64,000 nucleotides of DNA from Proteus columbae (GTDB taxonomy: Bacteria > Pseudomonadota > Gammaproteobacteria > Enterobacterales > Enterobacteriaceae). The notes under the pieces were generated by a model that saw only the letters and a program-made list of their open reading frames with translations, searched no databases and was not told where the DNA came from. Location of the stretch: assembly GCF_002777965.1 (NCBI RefSeq), contig NZ_NGVR01000023.1:248001-312000 (forward strand), given 5' to 3'. The position numbers and the translations under genes are program-made. This document shows, piece by piece, positions 53,905-64,000 of the stretch; within the stretch, counting starts at the first letter, position 1; every line of letters starts with the position of its first letter.

Positions 53905-56900
53905 TTGAACGGGGAAAATTTCGCTCATTAACACTTATCAACTGGAATGGGTTTTTTGCTCGTACTTTTGATTTAGATGAGTTGGTGACTACATTATCAG
54001 GTGGTAATGGTGCGGGTAAATCAACCACAATGGCTGCATTTATTACAGCTATGATCCCTGATCTAACTTTACTTCATTTCCGTAATACCACAGAAGCAGG
54101 ATCAACAAGCGGATCTCGTGATAAAGGTTTATACGGGAAACTGCGTCCAGGTGTGTGTTATGCCGTATTAGATGTGATTAACTCGCGTCACTTACGTGCG
54201 GTGGTTGGTGTTCGTTTACAGCAAATTGCAGGACGTGATAAGAAAGTTGATATCAAACCCTTTATGATCCAAGGGCTGCCAATGGCGGAAAACCCAACAG
54301 AAATTTTGACGCAAGCTGTTGCAGATCGCCAAGCCCGTGTTTTACCGCTTAATGAATTAAAAGAAAAAGTTGAAGCCATTGATGGAGTTGTTTTTAGACA
54401 ATTTAACTCTATCACTGATTTCCATGCTGTGATGTTTGATTTAGGGGTTATTCCTAAACGTTTACGCTCTGCAAGTGATCGTGCCAAATTCTATCGTTTA
54501 ATTGAAGCCTCATTGTATGGTGGTATTTCAAGTGCGATTACACGCTCTCTACGTGATTATTTACTACCTGAAAATAGTGGTGTAAGAAAAGCGTTCCAAG
54601 ATATGGAAGGCGCATTACGTGAAAACCGAATGACGCTTGAAGCTATTCGTGTTACTCAATCTGATCGTGACTTATTTAAGCATTTAATTACAGAAGCGAC
54701 ATCTTATGTTGCTGCTGACTATATGCGCCATGCCAATGAACGACGAGTTCATCTTGATGAAGCTTTAACCGTGCGTCGTGAATTATGGAGTCAGCGTAAA
54801 TCCATTAATAACGAAGCATATCGTTTTGTTGAAATGGGTAAAGAGTTAGAAGAGCAACAAGCGTTATCTTCTGATCTTGAAGCGGATTATCAAGCGGCAA
54901 GCGACCGATTAAACTTAGTGCAAAATGCGGTTCGCCAACAAGAAAAAATTGACCGCTATGTCGCTGATGTGGAAGAAATCACTTTTCGCTTAGAAGAACA
55001 AAGTGAAGTGGTTGAAGAAGCCGCCTCAAAGAAAGAAGAACTTGAAGCACGTTTAGAGACAGCAGAAGAAGAAGTCGATGAACTGAAAAATCAGTTAGCA
55101 GATTATCAGCAAGCATTAGACGTACAACAGACACGCGCTATTCAATATCGCCAAGCTGTACAGGCTTTAGAGCGCGCTAAAGCACAATGTGCTATTGATG
55201 ATTTAGACGAAACGAATGCGGAACAATGGGCTGAACGAATTCAGGCTAAAATTCAAACCATTACACATTCATTACTTTCTATGGAGCAGAAACTCAATGT
55301 TTCTGAAGCGGCTAAAACGCAATTTGATCAAGCCTATAAACTGGTGAGTTCAATTGTAGGTGAAGTTGAACGCCAAAACGCATGGGATGCAGCAAAAACA
55401 GCATTGCGTGAATGGTCTTCTCATCGACATCAAGCGGATAGGGTTCATCCTATTCGTATGCAGTTAGCTGAATTAGAACAGCGTTTACATCAACGAAATA
55501 ACGCAGAACGTCAACTTGAAGAGTTTAATAAACATCATGGCAAATCGATGGAGCCAGATGACCTATTAATTCTACAAGATGAGTTAGAAGCCAAAATTGA
55601 AGAGCTGAGCGATTACGTTAATGAATCTGGCGAACAGCGTATGCAAATGCGCCAAGAGCTAGATCAGCTTAAACAACAAATTGAAAAACTGAAAAAACAA
55701 GCACCGGCATGGCTTGCGGCACAAGATGCGTTAACACAATTATGTGAGCAGACTCGTCAATCTTTTGAAACGGGTCATCAAGTAACAGAATATATGCAAC
55801 AGTTACTTGAGAAAGAGCGTGAAGCAACTGTATTACGTGATGAAACGGCTTCTCGAAAACAACAGATTGAAGTGCAAATTGAACGTTTAAGTCAGCCAAG
55901 TGGTGCTGAAGATGGGCGATTAATTACGTTAGCGGAACGCTTTAATGGTGTTTTATTATCAGAAATTTATGATGATATTACGTTAGACGATGCACCTTAT
56001 TTCTCTGCATTATATGGTCCTGCACGTCATGCAATTGTTGTGCAAGATCTCTCTTTGGTTCAGGAACAATTAGAAACATTAGAAGATTGCCCTGAAGATC
56101 TCTATTTTATTGAAGGCGACCCACAATCTTTCGATGACAGTGTATTTAATGCTCAAGAGATGGATAAAGCCGTTCTTATCAAGAGTACTGATAGACAATG
56201 GCGTTATTCTCGCTACCCTGAAATTCCACTGTTTGGTCGAGCAGCGCGTGAAAATCAATTAGAAATTTTATCGCGTCAACGTGATGAGCTTTCTGAGCTT
56301 TACGCAACACAAGCTTTTGATGTACAGAAGATCCAACGTGCTCACCATGCCTTTAGTCAGTTTGTGGGACAACATATTTCTGTGGCATTTGAGGCTGATC
56401 CTGAAGAGAATATTCGTCAGCTTAATCAGCGACGTAACGAGTTAGAAAGAGCGTTAGCGCAATACGAAGAGAGTACTCAACAACAGCGTCAACATTATGC
56501 CCGTGCTAAAGAATCGTTGAATCTTCTTAATAAGCTTATTCCTCAAGTTAATATCTTGATGGATGAAACGCTTATTGATCGTGTTGAAGAGTTACGCGAA
56601 GAACTGTATGCCGCTGAAGAGTCAATGCGCCACTTACAGCGTCACGAAAAAGCATTAGCAACATTAGAGCCTATCGCCTCAATCTTACAAAGTGATCCAC
56701 AAGCGCATGAACAATTAGCGCAAGATTATGAGCAAGCAAAAGCAGAGCAGCAACGTTATCAGCAACAAGCTTTCTTGCTGGTGGAAGTGGTACAGCGCCG
56801 CCCTCACTTTAGTTATAGTGATGCCGTTGAGATTGTCAGTGAAAATAGTGATCTTAACGAGAAGTTACGTCACCGTTTAGAGATGGCAGAAACAGAACGA

Positions 56901-58361
56901 GCTACGGCAAGAGAACTTTATCGTCAGCAACAAGCCCAATGTGCTCAATTTAATCAAGTACTTGCATCATTAAAAAGCTCCTTTGATACTAAATCTGAAT
57001 TGCTAAGAGAACTTGAGCAAGAGATGCGGGATACAGGGATCCATATTGATATTGGTGCAGAAGCAAGAGCTAAAGAGCTTCGTGATCAACGTTATTCTGC
57101 GGTAAGTGCAAACCGCACACGTATTAGCCAACTTGAGCGAGATATCGCACTGAGTGAAGCCGAGCGAGATAATCTAACCAAGAAAATTCGTAAACTTGAA
57201 CGTGACTACATTCAAATTCGTGAGCATGTTGTGAGTGCAAAAGCGGGTTGGTGCGCGGTCATGCGATTAGTGAAAGAAAATGGTATGGAGCGTCGTTTAC
57301 ACCGACGAGATTTTGCTTATCTTTCTGCTGATGAATTACGTTCAATGTCAGATAAAGCGTTAGGTGCTTTACGCCAAGCGGTTGCTGATAACGAATATTT
57401 ACGTGATGCGTTACGTCGCTCAGAAGATGCGAAATATCCTGATCGAAAAGTTCAGTTCTTTATTGCGGTATACCAGCATTTAAGAGAACGTATTCGCCAA
57501 GATATCATTAAAACCGATGATCCAGTTGATGCAATTGAGCAGATGGAAATCGAACTTGCTCGTTTAACTGAAGAGTTAACTAGCCGTGAGCAAAAATTAG
57601 CGATTAGTTCACGAAGTGTCGCGAATATTATTCGTAAAACTATTCAGCGTGAGCAAAATCGTATTCGTATGTTAAACCAAGGTTTGCAAGCAGTTTCATT
57701 TGGTCAGGTGCGTGGTGTCCGACTTAACGTCAATATTCGTGAAAGTCATCAAGTGTTATTGGATGTGCTATCTGAAGAAGATAACCAGTATCAAGATCTA
57801 TTTAAAAACCAAAACCTGACCTTCTCTGAAGCAATGGCGAAACTTTATCAGCGTTTAAACCCTCAGGTGGACATTGGTCAACGTATGCCACAAACCGTGG
57901 GGGAAGAGCTGTTAGATTACCGTAATTACCTTGAAATGGATGTCGAAGTCAATCGTGGACCAGAAGGTTGGTTAAAAGCAGAAAGTGGTGCTTTATCAAC
58001 AGGTGAAGCGATTGGTACGGGGATGTCAATTCTGGTGATGGTCGTACAAAGCTGGGAAGAAGAATCACGACGCTTAAGAGGAAAAGATATCTCTCCTTGT
58101 CGTTTACTCTTCCTCGATGAAGCGGCGCGTTTAGATGCGAAATCTATTGCGACATTATTTGAGCTTTGCGACCGTCTTGATATGCAGTTAATTATTGCGG
58201 CACCAGAAAATATCAGCCCAGAAAAAGGAACAACCTATAAATTAGTACGTAAAGTGTTTAATGGCACTGAACATGTACACGTTGTTGGGTTAAAGGGTTT
58301 TGGCCAACAGGCTGAAAAAGATAAAATTGCATCATCAAATGTTGCTGAAATAACAGAATAA
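53901..58361 (+). CDS. mukB: MukB, SMC-like ATPase of the MukBEF condensin
   Basis: 1486 residues, as in E. coli. The N-terminal head has Walker [11 protein letters not shown] at 33-42, then long coiled coils rich in Gln, Glu and Lys (about 330-650 and 840-1200), with a hinge between. The C-terminal head has the signature [13 protein letters not shown] and Walker [13 protein letters not shown]. It forms a dimer that loops and segregates DNA. It is the last gene of cmoM-mukFEB, followed by a terminator. Confidence 0.98.
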   Translation: MIERGKFRSLTLINWNGFFARTFDLDELVTTLSGGNGAGKSTTMAAFITAMIPDLTLLHFRNTTEAGSTSGSRDKGLYGKLRPGVCYAVLDVINSRHLRAVVGVRLQQIAGRDKKVDIKPFMIQGLPMAENPTEILTQAVADRQARVLPLNELKEKVEAIDGVVFRQFNSITDFHAVMFDLGVIPKRLRSASDRAKFYRLIEASLYGGISSAITRSLRDYLLPENSGVRKAFQDMEGALRENRMTLEAIRVTQSDRDLFKHLITEATSYVAADYMRHANERRVHLDEALTVRRELWSQRKSINNEAYRFVEMGKELEEQQALSSDLEADYQAASDRLNLVQNAVRQQEKIDRYVADVEEITFRLEEQSEVVEEAASKKEELEARLETAEEEVDELKNQLADYQQALDVQQTRAIQYRQAVQALERAKAQCAIDDLDETNAEQWAERIQAKIQTITHSLLSMEQKLNVSEAAKTQFDQAYKLVSSIVGEVERQNAWDAAKTALREWSSHRHQADRVHPIRMQLAELEQRLHQRNNAERQLEEFNKHHGKSMEPDDLLILQDELEAKIEELSDYVNESGEQRMQMRQELDQLKQQIEKLKKQAPAWLAAQDALTQLCEQTRQSFETGHQVTEYMQQLLEKEREATVLRDETASRKQQIEVQIERLSQPSGAEDGRLITLAERFNGVLLSEIYDDITLDDAPYFSALYGPARHAIVVQDLSLVQEQLETLEDCPEDLYFIEGDPQSFDDSVFNAQEMDKAVLIKSTDRQWRYSRYPEIPLFGRAARENQLEILSRQRDELSELYATQAFDVQKIQRAHHAFSQFVGQHISVAFEADPEENIRQLNQRRNELERALAQYEESTQQQRQHYARAKESLNLLNKLIPQVNILMDETLIDRVEELREELYAAEESMRHLQRHEKALATLEPIASILQSDPQAHEQLAQDYEQAKAEQQRYQQQAFLLVEVVQRRPHFSYSDAVEIVSENSDLNEKLRHRLEMAETERATARELYRQQQAQCAQFNQVLASLKSSFDTKSELLRELEQEMRDTGIHIDIGAEARAKELRDQRYSAVSANRTRISQLERDIALSEAERDNLTKKIRKLERDYIQIREHVVSAKAGWCAVMRLVKENGMERRLHRRDFAYLSADELRSMSDKALGALRQAVADNEYLRDALRRSEDAKYPDRKVQFFIAVYQHLRERIRQDIIKTDDPVDAIEQMEIELARLTEELTSREQKLAISSRSVANIIRKTIQREQNRIRMLNQGLQAVSFGQVRGVRLNVNIRESHQVLLDVLSEEDNQYQDLFKNQNLTFSEAMAKLYQRLNPQVDIGQRMPQTVGEELLDYRNYLEMDVEVNRGPEGWLKAESGALSTGEAIGTGMSILVMVVQSWEEESRRLRGKDISPCRLLFLDEAARLDAKSIATLFELCDRLDMQLIIAAPENISPEKGTTYKLVRKVFNGTEHVHVVGLKGFGQQAEKDKIASSNVAEITE

Positions 58362-58396
58362 TTTTATTCCATTATCAGCCTCAAAGGGCAAGAATA

Positions 58397-58436
58397 AAGG
58401 CGCTACGAGCTTATGCTTATAGCGCCTTCTTTTTTT
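58397..58436 (+). terminator. Terminator of mukB
   Basis: AAGGCGCTA (58397-58405) and TAGCGCCTT (58420-58428), then CTTTTTTT. Confidence 0.88.
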
Positions 58437-58586
58437 AAAGTGTTATATAGATCAAAAAATGAAAGTAAATTAACAAAAAAATGAAATTATAAATGACATA
58501 ACGTGCGCCACATCTCATTTAAATGTAATTATGATGTTTATGATTGTTCCCGTATGTGATTAATATAAAAATTTAAAGGAAAGAGA

Positions 58587-59300
58587 ATGCGTAAAGTCAC
58601 GTTAGCTTTTAGTGCAATTGCTTTAGCGTTAAGTTTAAACGGCGCGGCAATGGCAAAAGTACATCTGCCAGAAGTTGTTAGCCCAGGTGTTACGGTTGCA
58701 CAACTTGCACAACAACAACCAATTCATTGGGTTTCTGTTGCTGATATTGAAAAAAGCCTAGCAGGTCAAGCACCGATGGCGGTTGGTTTTGATATTGATG
58801 ACACCGTTCTGTTCTCAAGCCCAGGTTTCTACCGTGGTAAACTGGAATACTCTCCAAACGATTTCAGCTACCTGAAAAACCCAGAATTCTGGGATAAAAT
58901 GAATAATGAATGGGATAAATTCAGTATGCCTAAACAAGTCGGTATCGATCTTGTTCAGATGCACTTAAAACGTGGAGATACTGTTTATTTCATTACTGGT
59001 CGTACTCAAACTAAAACTGAGACTGTGACCAAATATGTACAAGAAGGCTTAAACATTCCTGCTGATAAAATGCAGCCTGTTATTTTTGCTGGTGACCAAC
59101 CTGGCGCAAATAACAAAGTCAGCTGGATGCGTGATCACAAACTGAAAATTTACTACGGTGATGCTGATGCTGATATCGCAGCAGCAGATGAATTGAATAT
59201 CCGTGGTATTCGTATTCTGCGTGCAGCTAACTCATCTTACCAACCACTGCCAAAAGCAGGTCAGTTTGGTGAAGAAGTCGTAATCAATTCAGAATATTAA
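58587..59300 (+). CDS. aphA: AphA, class B non-specific acid phosphatase
   Basis: 237 residues. A signal peptide is cleaved after AMA (about residue 23). The HAD-type catalytic motif FDIDDT at 68-73 and [37 protein letters not shown] follow. It is a periplasmic, metal-dependent tetrameric phosphatase and phosphotransferase acting on nucleotides and other phosphomonoesters. In E. coli aphA lies elsewhere, so its place between mukB and ldtD is a rearrangement. AAAGGAAAGAG precedes the ATG. Confidence 0.95.
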   Translation: MRKVTLAFSAIALALSLNGAAMAKVHLPEVVSPGVTVAQLAQQQPIHWVSVADIEKSLAGQAPMAVGFDIDDTVLFSSPGFYRGKLEYSPNDFSYLKNPEFWDKMNNEWDKFSMPKQVGIDLVQMHLKRGDTVYFITGRTQTKTETVTKYVQEGLNIPADKMQPVIFAGDQPGANNKVSWMRDHKLKIYYGDADADIAAADELNIRGIRILRAANSSYQPLPKAGQFGEEVVINSEY

Positions 59301-59328
59301 TCTTTACCCTTTGTTTACCTTTATTTGT

Positions 59329-59354
59329 AAGGCGTAGGAAACTGCGCCTTTTTC
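59329..59354 (+). terminator. Terminator of aphA
   Basis: AAGGCGTAG and CTGCGCCTT pair around a GAAA tetraloop, followed by TTT. The remaining 300 or so bases to ldtD are AT-rich with no visible gene. Confidence 0.78.
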
Positions 59355-59652
59355 GATTTTAAAATACCTTCCATTTAAATAATCTTATTTATCCATTCAT
59401 AATTCTTTATTATTTCTTGAAAGCTTATTTTTAATTTGTCTGTTTTTTGTTCTTTTATTGTGCCTTTATTTAAATTATATATTTGAATATAAAAACAGCT
59501 AAATAGTCTTTTTTTGATTAAATAAAATCAAATTTCTATCAAGGACTTACAAAACTTTAAAAATATTAGTTTATTCCTATAAAACTCTTTTCCAAGCTCA
59601 TCTAATATTCTAGGATACCAAAATAATAATAAGGGATGAGGGTAGAGGATTT

Positions 59653-61383
59653 ATGGCGCATAAACCAATTAAAAGAGCAATCGCATATTCAGTTGTTATA
59701 GGTACACTCCTATCTGGGCACTATACAATGGCCACAGAAACAGAGCCGGTGACTTTATCTGCACCCGAAACAGAAAACGCGACATTAGTTCCTGTGAATA
59801 ACGAAACTATGCCAGCACCTGCAATTGTGGCTATGAATGTTCCACAATTGACGGAATTAGCAGTAAGAACAAAACTACAATCATGGGGCTCAACAGCAGG
59901 ATACAAACCGTTATATTTAACCCAGATAGTGAAAGTTTACCAAGCAAATGACTTAGCATTAATCTGGCAAGATGAAAAAATAGTACAGCAATTACAGCAA
60001 CAAATTGCTGAAGTGGCGATATCGGGGATCCAACCTCAATTTGGGCAATGGCTAATACAACTAGAGTCACCTGAATTAACAAAAGAAGCGCGTGACCTTA
60101 TTTTATCAGATGCTTTTTTAGGCTATATCAGTTTTGTTGAGCAAGTAAATAAATCAGGCATATCTTTACTGTATCGTGATGTGATGCAAACATTACCATC
60201 ACCAACTGATAAATCAGTCGTGGAATTACAGCAAAATATTCAAAATAATACCTTAGGTAGTTTTGTTATTTCTTATGCACCGTCTCATCCTTATTACGCC
60301 TTAATGAAAGAGGAAGTGCGAAAGCAGTTACATAGTTCAGTTGTTTGGCCAGAAATGAAAGGAACGACATCATTAAAGCCAAATCAATCATCACAAGAAG
60401 TTGTACCGCTGAGACAGATTTTACGTAATTTAAAATTAATTCCTGAGTTGGCAGCAAATGAGCAGGAAATTGTAACAACCGTTTATGACGCGCCTTTAGT
60501 TGCGGCAGTTAAATTATTTCAAACTGCTCATGGATTAGAGCCAGATGGTGTTATTGGGCGACAAACGCGAGTGTGGTTAAATATAACACCAGCACAACGC
60601 GCTAGTATTATGGCATTAAATATTCAACGTCTTCGCCTGACTCCTGCTATTGGTGATACTGGAATTTGGGTTAATATTCCTGATTTTTCACTCTATTTTT
60701 ATGCTAATAACGAGCTTATTCTTGACTCAAAAGTTATTGTCGGCCGTCCTGATAGAAAAACACCGATTATGAGTAGTGCACTAAATAATGTCGTGGTTAA
60801 TCCACCTTGGAACGTGCCAACAAGCATGACTCGTAAAGATATTGTACCTAGAGGTAAAGCAGATCCTAGTTACTTTAGTCGTAAGGGATATACCATTTAC
60901 TCAGGATGGGGAAATGATGCTTATCCTATTAACCCATACGATATTGATTGGCAAAATATGAGTGCTAATAACTTCCCTTACCGAATTTGGCAGGCTCCGG
61001 GGCCAACAAACTCATTAGGGCGTTATAAATTTAATATGCCAAATTCAGATGCAATATATCTGCATGACACACCAAACCATTCACTGTTTTCAAAAAATAT
61101 GAGAGCAATCAGTTCAGGCTGTATTCGTGTTAATAAAGCCTCTGAACTTGCTTCAATTTTATTAGGCGATGCAGGATGGAAACAAGATAGAATTGATGCG
61201 GCATTAAAACGTGGTTCAACACAATATGCGTTAATTCCTGAACGTATTCCGGTTTATTTATATTATCAAACAGCATGGGTAGCGCAGGAAAATGCGCCTC
61301 AATATCGTGCAGATATCTATGCTTATGATAAAAGTATTACAAATGCACAACCTTATTTAGAGAATATTAAGAAATACTTGTGA
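59653..61383 (+). CDS. ldtD: L,D-transpeptidase LdtD (YcbB)
   Basis: 576 residues. An N-terminal signal sequence is followed by a peptidoglycan-binding helical domain (AAVKLFQTAHGLEPDGVIGRQTRVWL). The YkuD catalytic domain has LHDTPNH and SSGCIRVNKASELA with the nucleophile C490. It makes 3-3 (mDAP-mDAP) cross-links in peptidoglycan; E. coli LdtD is induced under envelope stress and can bypass beta-lactam targets. GAGGA lies before the ATG. It neighbours mepK, the enzyme that cuts such links. Confidence 0.95.
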   Translation: MAHKPIKRAIAYSVVIGTLLSGHYTMATETEPVTLSAPETENATLVPVNNETMPAPAIVAMNVPQLTELAVRTKLQSWGSTAGYKPLYLTQIVKVYQANDLALIWQDEKIVQQLQQQIAEVAISGIQPQFGQWLIQLESPELTKEARDLILSDAFLGYISFVEQVNKSGISLLYRDVMQTLPSPTDKSVVELQQNIQNNTLGSFVISYAPSHPYYALMKEEVRKQLHSSVVWPEMKGTTSLKPNQSSQEVVPLRQILRNLKLIPELAANEQEIVTTVYDAPLVAAVKLFQTAHGLEPDGVIGRQTRVWLNITPAQRASIMALNIQRLRLTPAIGDTGIWVNIPDFSLYFYANNELILDSKVIVGRPDRKTPIMSSALNNVVVNPPWNVPTSMTRKDIVPRGKADPSYFSRKGYTIYSGWGNDAYPINPYDIDWQNMSANNFPYRIWQAPGPTNSLGRYKFNMPNSDAIYLHDTPNHSLFSKNMRAISSGCIRVNKASELASILLGDAGWKQDRIDAALKRGSTQYALIPERIPVYLYYQTAWVAQENAPQYRADIYAYDKSITNAQPYLENIKKYL

Positions 61384-61401
61384 TATAAATAAATATAAAT
61401 T

Positions 61402-61436
61402 AAATAAAGGACAACTAATTTTATTGTCCTTTATTT
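61402..61436 (+). terminator. Terminator of ldtD
   Basis: AAATAAAGGACAA and TTGTCCTTTATTT form a 13-bp stem, then TTTAT. The rest of the 319-base gap to mepK is very AT-rich with nothing recognisable. Confidence 0.85.
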
Positions 61437-61702
61437 TTATATAAATCAATAAGATGAAATCATTTTTTTGTGATTATTAATAAGAGAACTAAAAATATAA
61501 AATATTTTTAAAATTTCTATTAAAAATAGAATGATAAAAATAGAATTTAGTATAAATAACTAAATTTATAAAATTACTAATGGCGTTAAATTGAAATGAA
61601 GTGTTATTTACAATACTATACAAACAATAAGAAACAATTCGAGAAATTTATTGTCATAATAATGGTTCTTCCTCCTGAAATAATTTGTTGAGTGCATATA
61701 CT

Positions 61703-62251
61703 ATGGATATTATTGATTCACATCGCCGTAAATGGCTGGGGCTTGGTATGGCCGCAGTGGGATTAGGGTTATTGCCTTCTCATGCATTTGCTTCATTAGC
61801 AACACCTCGTCCGAAAATCCTTCGCTTTAATAATTTAAATACCGGTGAAACTATTAAAGCCGAGTTTTTTGATGGAAAACGTTATAATAAACATGAGCTT
61901 GCTAAATTAAATCACCTTTTTAGAGATTACCGTCAAAACAAAATCAAAACCATTGATCCCGCACTGTTTGACCAAATCTACTTATTGCAAGTGATGCTTA
62001 ATAACAATAAACCCGTTGAACTTATTTCAGGTTATCGCTCTTTAGTGACGAATAATAATCTACGTCATAGTAGTAGCGGAGTGGCAAAGAAGAGCTATCA
62101 CACGCGTGGACAAGCAATGGATTTTCGTTTAGTCGGCACTGATCTTTCTAAAGTTCGTCAAGTCGCACTAAGAATGAAAGCGGGTGGTGTAGGCTATTAT
62201 CCAAGAAGTAATTTTGTGCATATTGATACAGGACCTGTCCGCTCATGGTAA
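61703..62251 (+). CDS. mepK: MepK (YcbK), murein endopeptidase
   Basis: 182 residues from ATG 61703, the same length as E. coli YcbK; the frame from 61685 adds six residues. The twin-arginine-like start HRRKWLGLGMAAVGLGLLPSHAFA suggests Tat export. The M15-type zinc residues lie in SGYRS, YHTRGQAMDFR and VHIDTGP. MepK cleaves 3-3 and also 4-3 cross-links so that new strands can be inserted. Confidence 0.94.
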   Translation: MDIIDSHRRKWLGLGMAAVGLGLLPSHAFASLATPRPKILRFNNLNTGETIKAEFFDGKRYNKHELAKLNHLFRDYRQNKIKTIDPALFDQIYLLQVMLNNNKPVELISGYRSLVTNNNLRHSSSGVAKKSYHTRGQAMDFRLVGTDLSKVRQVALRMKAGGVGYYPRSNFVHIDTGPVRSW

Positions 62252-62288
62252 TCTATTGAGAATTAGATAATAAAGAGTGGAGTGATTC

Positions 62289-62939
62289 ATGATGTATCAC
62301 ATTGTACCTGTGACAAACTATATGCAAAATTGCACCCTTATTTGGTGTGATGAAACGAAGGAAGCGGCGATTGTTGATCCTGGTGGCGATGTCGAAACGC
62401 TTATTGCGGAAATCGAAGAACGCCAATTAACATTGACCAAAGTATTATTAACACACGGGCACTTTGACCATATTGCAGGCACCTCACAAATTGTTGAGCA
62501 CTTCAATGTCCCTGTTTATGGCCCTCATAAAGATGATAATTTCTTATTGGAAGAATTAGAACAACAGTGCCGTATGTTTAATTTCCCTTGCGGAAAGTCA
62601 TTTACACCAGATAGCTGGTTAAATGAAGGCGATACCATCACTATCGGTAAAACCATTTCGTTATCCGTTTTACATTGCCCGGGGCATACACCAGGACATA
62701 TTATTTTTGTAAATCACCAGAATAAAATTATCTCTATGGGAGATGTGTTATTCAAAGAAAGCATTGGTCGTACCGATTTTCCTCGTGGAAACCATGCTGA
62801 TCTTATTGCTTCAATCAAAAATAAAGTTTTACCTTTAGGCGATGATTATCTGTTTATTCCGGGGCATGGTCCAATGTCTAATTTAGGACATGAACGCCAA
62901 TATAATCCTTTTTTACAAGATGAAATGCCAATCTGGTAA
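62289..62939 (+). CDS. gloC: GloC (YcbL), type II glyoxalase-like metallo-hydrolase
   Basis: 216 residues with the metallo-beta-lactamase fold: THGHFDHIAG (HxHxDH at 56-61), CPGHTPGH, SMGDVLF and FIPGHGP. E. coli GloC hydrolyses S-lactoylglutathione. Two ATGs, 62289 and 62292, are both reachable from the GTGGAG site; the second would match E. coli better. It lies 37 bases after mepK. Confidence 0.94.
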   Translation: MMYHIVPVTNYMQNCTLIWCDETKEAAIVDPGGDVETLIAEIEERQLTLTKVLLTHGHFDHIAGTSQIVEHFNVPVYGPHKDDNFLLEELEQQCRMFNFPCGKSFTPDSWLNEGDTITIGKTISLSVLHCPGHTPGHIIFVNHQNKIISMGDVLFKESIGRTDFPRGNHADLIASIKNKVLPLGDDYLFIPGHGPMSNLGHERQYNPFLQDEMPIW

Positions 62940-62964
62940 TACTGATAATATCTATTAATTGATG

Positions 62965-62994
62965 AAAAGCTCTTTATATTGAAGGGCTTTTTTT
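62965..62994 (+). terminator. Terminator of gloC
   Basis: AAAAGCTCTT and AAGGGCTTTT pair (one G-U) with T following. Confidence 0.75.
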
Positions 62995-63033
62995 ATGAAT
63001 AAAAAGTGTGGTTTATATTTCTTTTATATCAAT

Positions 63034-63064
63034 AAAAATGCCATGTTATTTAATAACATGGCAT
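63034..63064 (-). terminator. Terminator of aspC
   Basis: ATGCCATGTTATT and AATAACATGGCAT form a 12-bp or longer stem; the A-run at 63034-63037 gives a T-run on the minus strand. Confidence 0.85.
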
Positions 63065-63090
63065 CTATCTTATCTAGCCTCTAAAAAATA

Positions 63091-64000
63091 TCAGAGTACT
63101 GCAACAATGGCTTCACACAGTGGAACCATGTTCTCAAGGGTTAAACCTGCAACGTTAATACGGCCTGAACCCACGATATAAATACCATATTCAGCACGTA
63201 AGCGTTCAACTTGCTTTTTATTTAAACCACTAAATGAGAACATACCATTTTGGTCGATAATAAAGCTAAAATCTTGCTTAGCGCCTTTTTCTTGCAGAGT
63301 AGTCACTAACAGTTGACGCATACGCTGAATACGTTCGCGCATGGTTGTTAGTTCTTCAATCCACTCTTCTTTTAACTCTGGGTTAGAAAGGATCGTTGTT
63401 ACTACTGAAGCGCCATGTGCTGGTGGGTTTGAGTAGTTTGCACGAATAATTGCTTTTGCTTGGCTAAATGCTTTCTCAGCAGTGTCGCTGTCTTTGGTGA
63501 CAATGGTGCATGCACCTACACGTTCATTATAAAGACCGAAATTTTTAGAATATGAACTAGCAACAATAAGCTCAGGGTTCTTTTCTGCAAAAAGACGTAA
63601 GCCTTGTGCATCTTCTTCAAGACCACGCGCAAAACCTTGGTATGCAAAGTCAAAAACAGGTAACCAGCCTTTTTCTGCTGACAGTTCAGCTAATTGGCGC
63701 CATTGCTCTTCTGTTGGATCAATACCACTTGGGTTATGACAGCAACCATGGAACAAAACAACATCGCCAGCTTGAGCTTTGGCAAGGCTTTCTAACATGC
63801 CTTCAAAATCTAACCCATGATTTTCTGCATCATAATAATCATAATTACAGATCTCAAGACCTGCAGTTTGGAAAATATTATTATGGTTAGGCCAAGTTGG
63901 ATTACTTATCCAGACGCGTTTTGCGGTGGTTTGCTGAGCAATAAAATCAGCTGCAATACGTAAAGCACCTGTACCACCTGGGGCTTGTGCTGTGCGTGCG
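63091..64000 (-). CDS. aspC: Aspartate aminotransferase, 5' end outside the window
   Basis: The frame continues to the last base, where it reads [13 protein letters not shown], so about 303 C-terminal codons of a roughly 396-residue protein are present; the ATG at 63798 is internal. [30 protein letters not shown] and the PLP lysine in [15 protein letters not shown] identify AspC. It moves amino groups between aspartate, glutamate and the 2-oxoacids. The order gloC-aspC matches E. coli. Confidence 0.97.
   Translation of the reverse strand, partial: ARTAQAPGGTGALRIAADFIAQQTTAKRVWISNPTWPNHNNIFQTAGLEICNYDYYDAENHGLDFEGMLESLAKAQAGDVVLFHGCCHNPSGIDPTEEQWRQLAELSAEKGWLPVFDFAYQGFARGLEEDAQGLRLFAEKNPELIVASSYSKNFGLYNERVGACTIVTKDSDTAEKAFSQAKAIIRANYSNPPAHGASVVTTILSNPELKEEWIEELTTMRERIQRMRQLLVTTLQEKGAKQDFSFIIDQNGMFSFSGLNKKQVERLRAEYGIYIVGSGRINVAGLTLENMVPLCEAIVAVL

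Overview
This window is AT-rich core chromosome from an enterobacterium of the Proteus/Providencia/Morganella group, most likely Proteus. Nearly every gene has a clear Escherichia coli counterpart. The order follows one stretch of the E. coli map: ybjD, macAB, cspD, clpSA, infA, aat, cydCD, trxB, lrp, ftsK, lolA, rarA, serS, then pflA, pflB, focA, ycaO, then serC, aroA, cmk, rpsA, ihfB, comEC, msbA, lpxK, ycaR, kdsB, elyC, cmoM, mukFEB, ldtD, mepK, gloC, aspC. Both end genes are cut by the window: ybjD lacks its 5' part and aspC lacks its 5' part on the minus strand. The Proteus assignment is an inference from gene content, base composition and recalled protein similarity; no search was run.

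Layout. 1-7.4 kb: macrolide-type efflux (macAB), cold-shock-like CspD, the N-degron adaptor and unfoldase ClpS/ClpA, and IF-1. 7.7-13 kb (minus strand): aat, the CydDC exporter and thioredoxin reductase. 13.6-21.4 kb (plus strand): Lrp, the DNA translocase FtsK with a (CAGCAA)11 polyglutamine tract, LolA, RarA and SerRS. 21.6-26.6 kb: a block absent from this place in E. coli, holding a methionine ABC transporter (metNIQ) behind a four-box MetJ operator, an orphan allD, and a Gly/Asn-tailed membrane protein. 27-33.5 kb (minus strand): the fermentation genes pflA, pflB and focA, with ycaO. 33.7-36.2 kb: asparaginase II and an MFS transporter. 36.4-49.8 kb: serine, aromatic, nucleotide, ribosomal, IHF, lipid A and Kdo genes, with an atypical small cold-shock-domain gene between lpxK and ycaR. 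49.9-64 kb: envelope gene elyC, cmoM-mukFEB, an inserted class B phosphatase (aphA), and the peptidoglycan pair ldtD/mepK, gloC and aspC.

Functional links. Aat creates N-degrons that ClpS and ClpA read. MsbA, LpxK and KdsB act in LPS assembly. LdtD makes 3-3 peptidoglycan cross-links and MepK cuts them. FtsK, MukBEF and IHF act on the chromosome. PflA, PflB and FocA form the anaerobic pyruvate-to-formate module, and an FNR-like site lies upstream of focA.

I found no insertion sequence, prophage, CRISPR array, toxin-antitoxin or defence island, tRNA or rRNA, and no clear new multi-gene system. The items most worth checking are an unexplained cluster of alternating TGACA/TGTCA palindromes upstream of focA (31534-31594), an apparent one-base shift at the start of clpS, the polyglutamine repeat in ftsK, and the divergent cold-shock protein with a hairpin just before its ribosome binding site.
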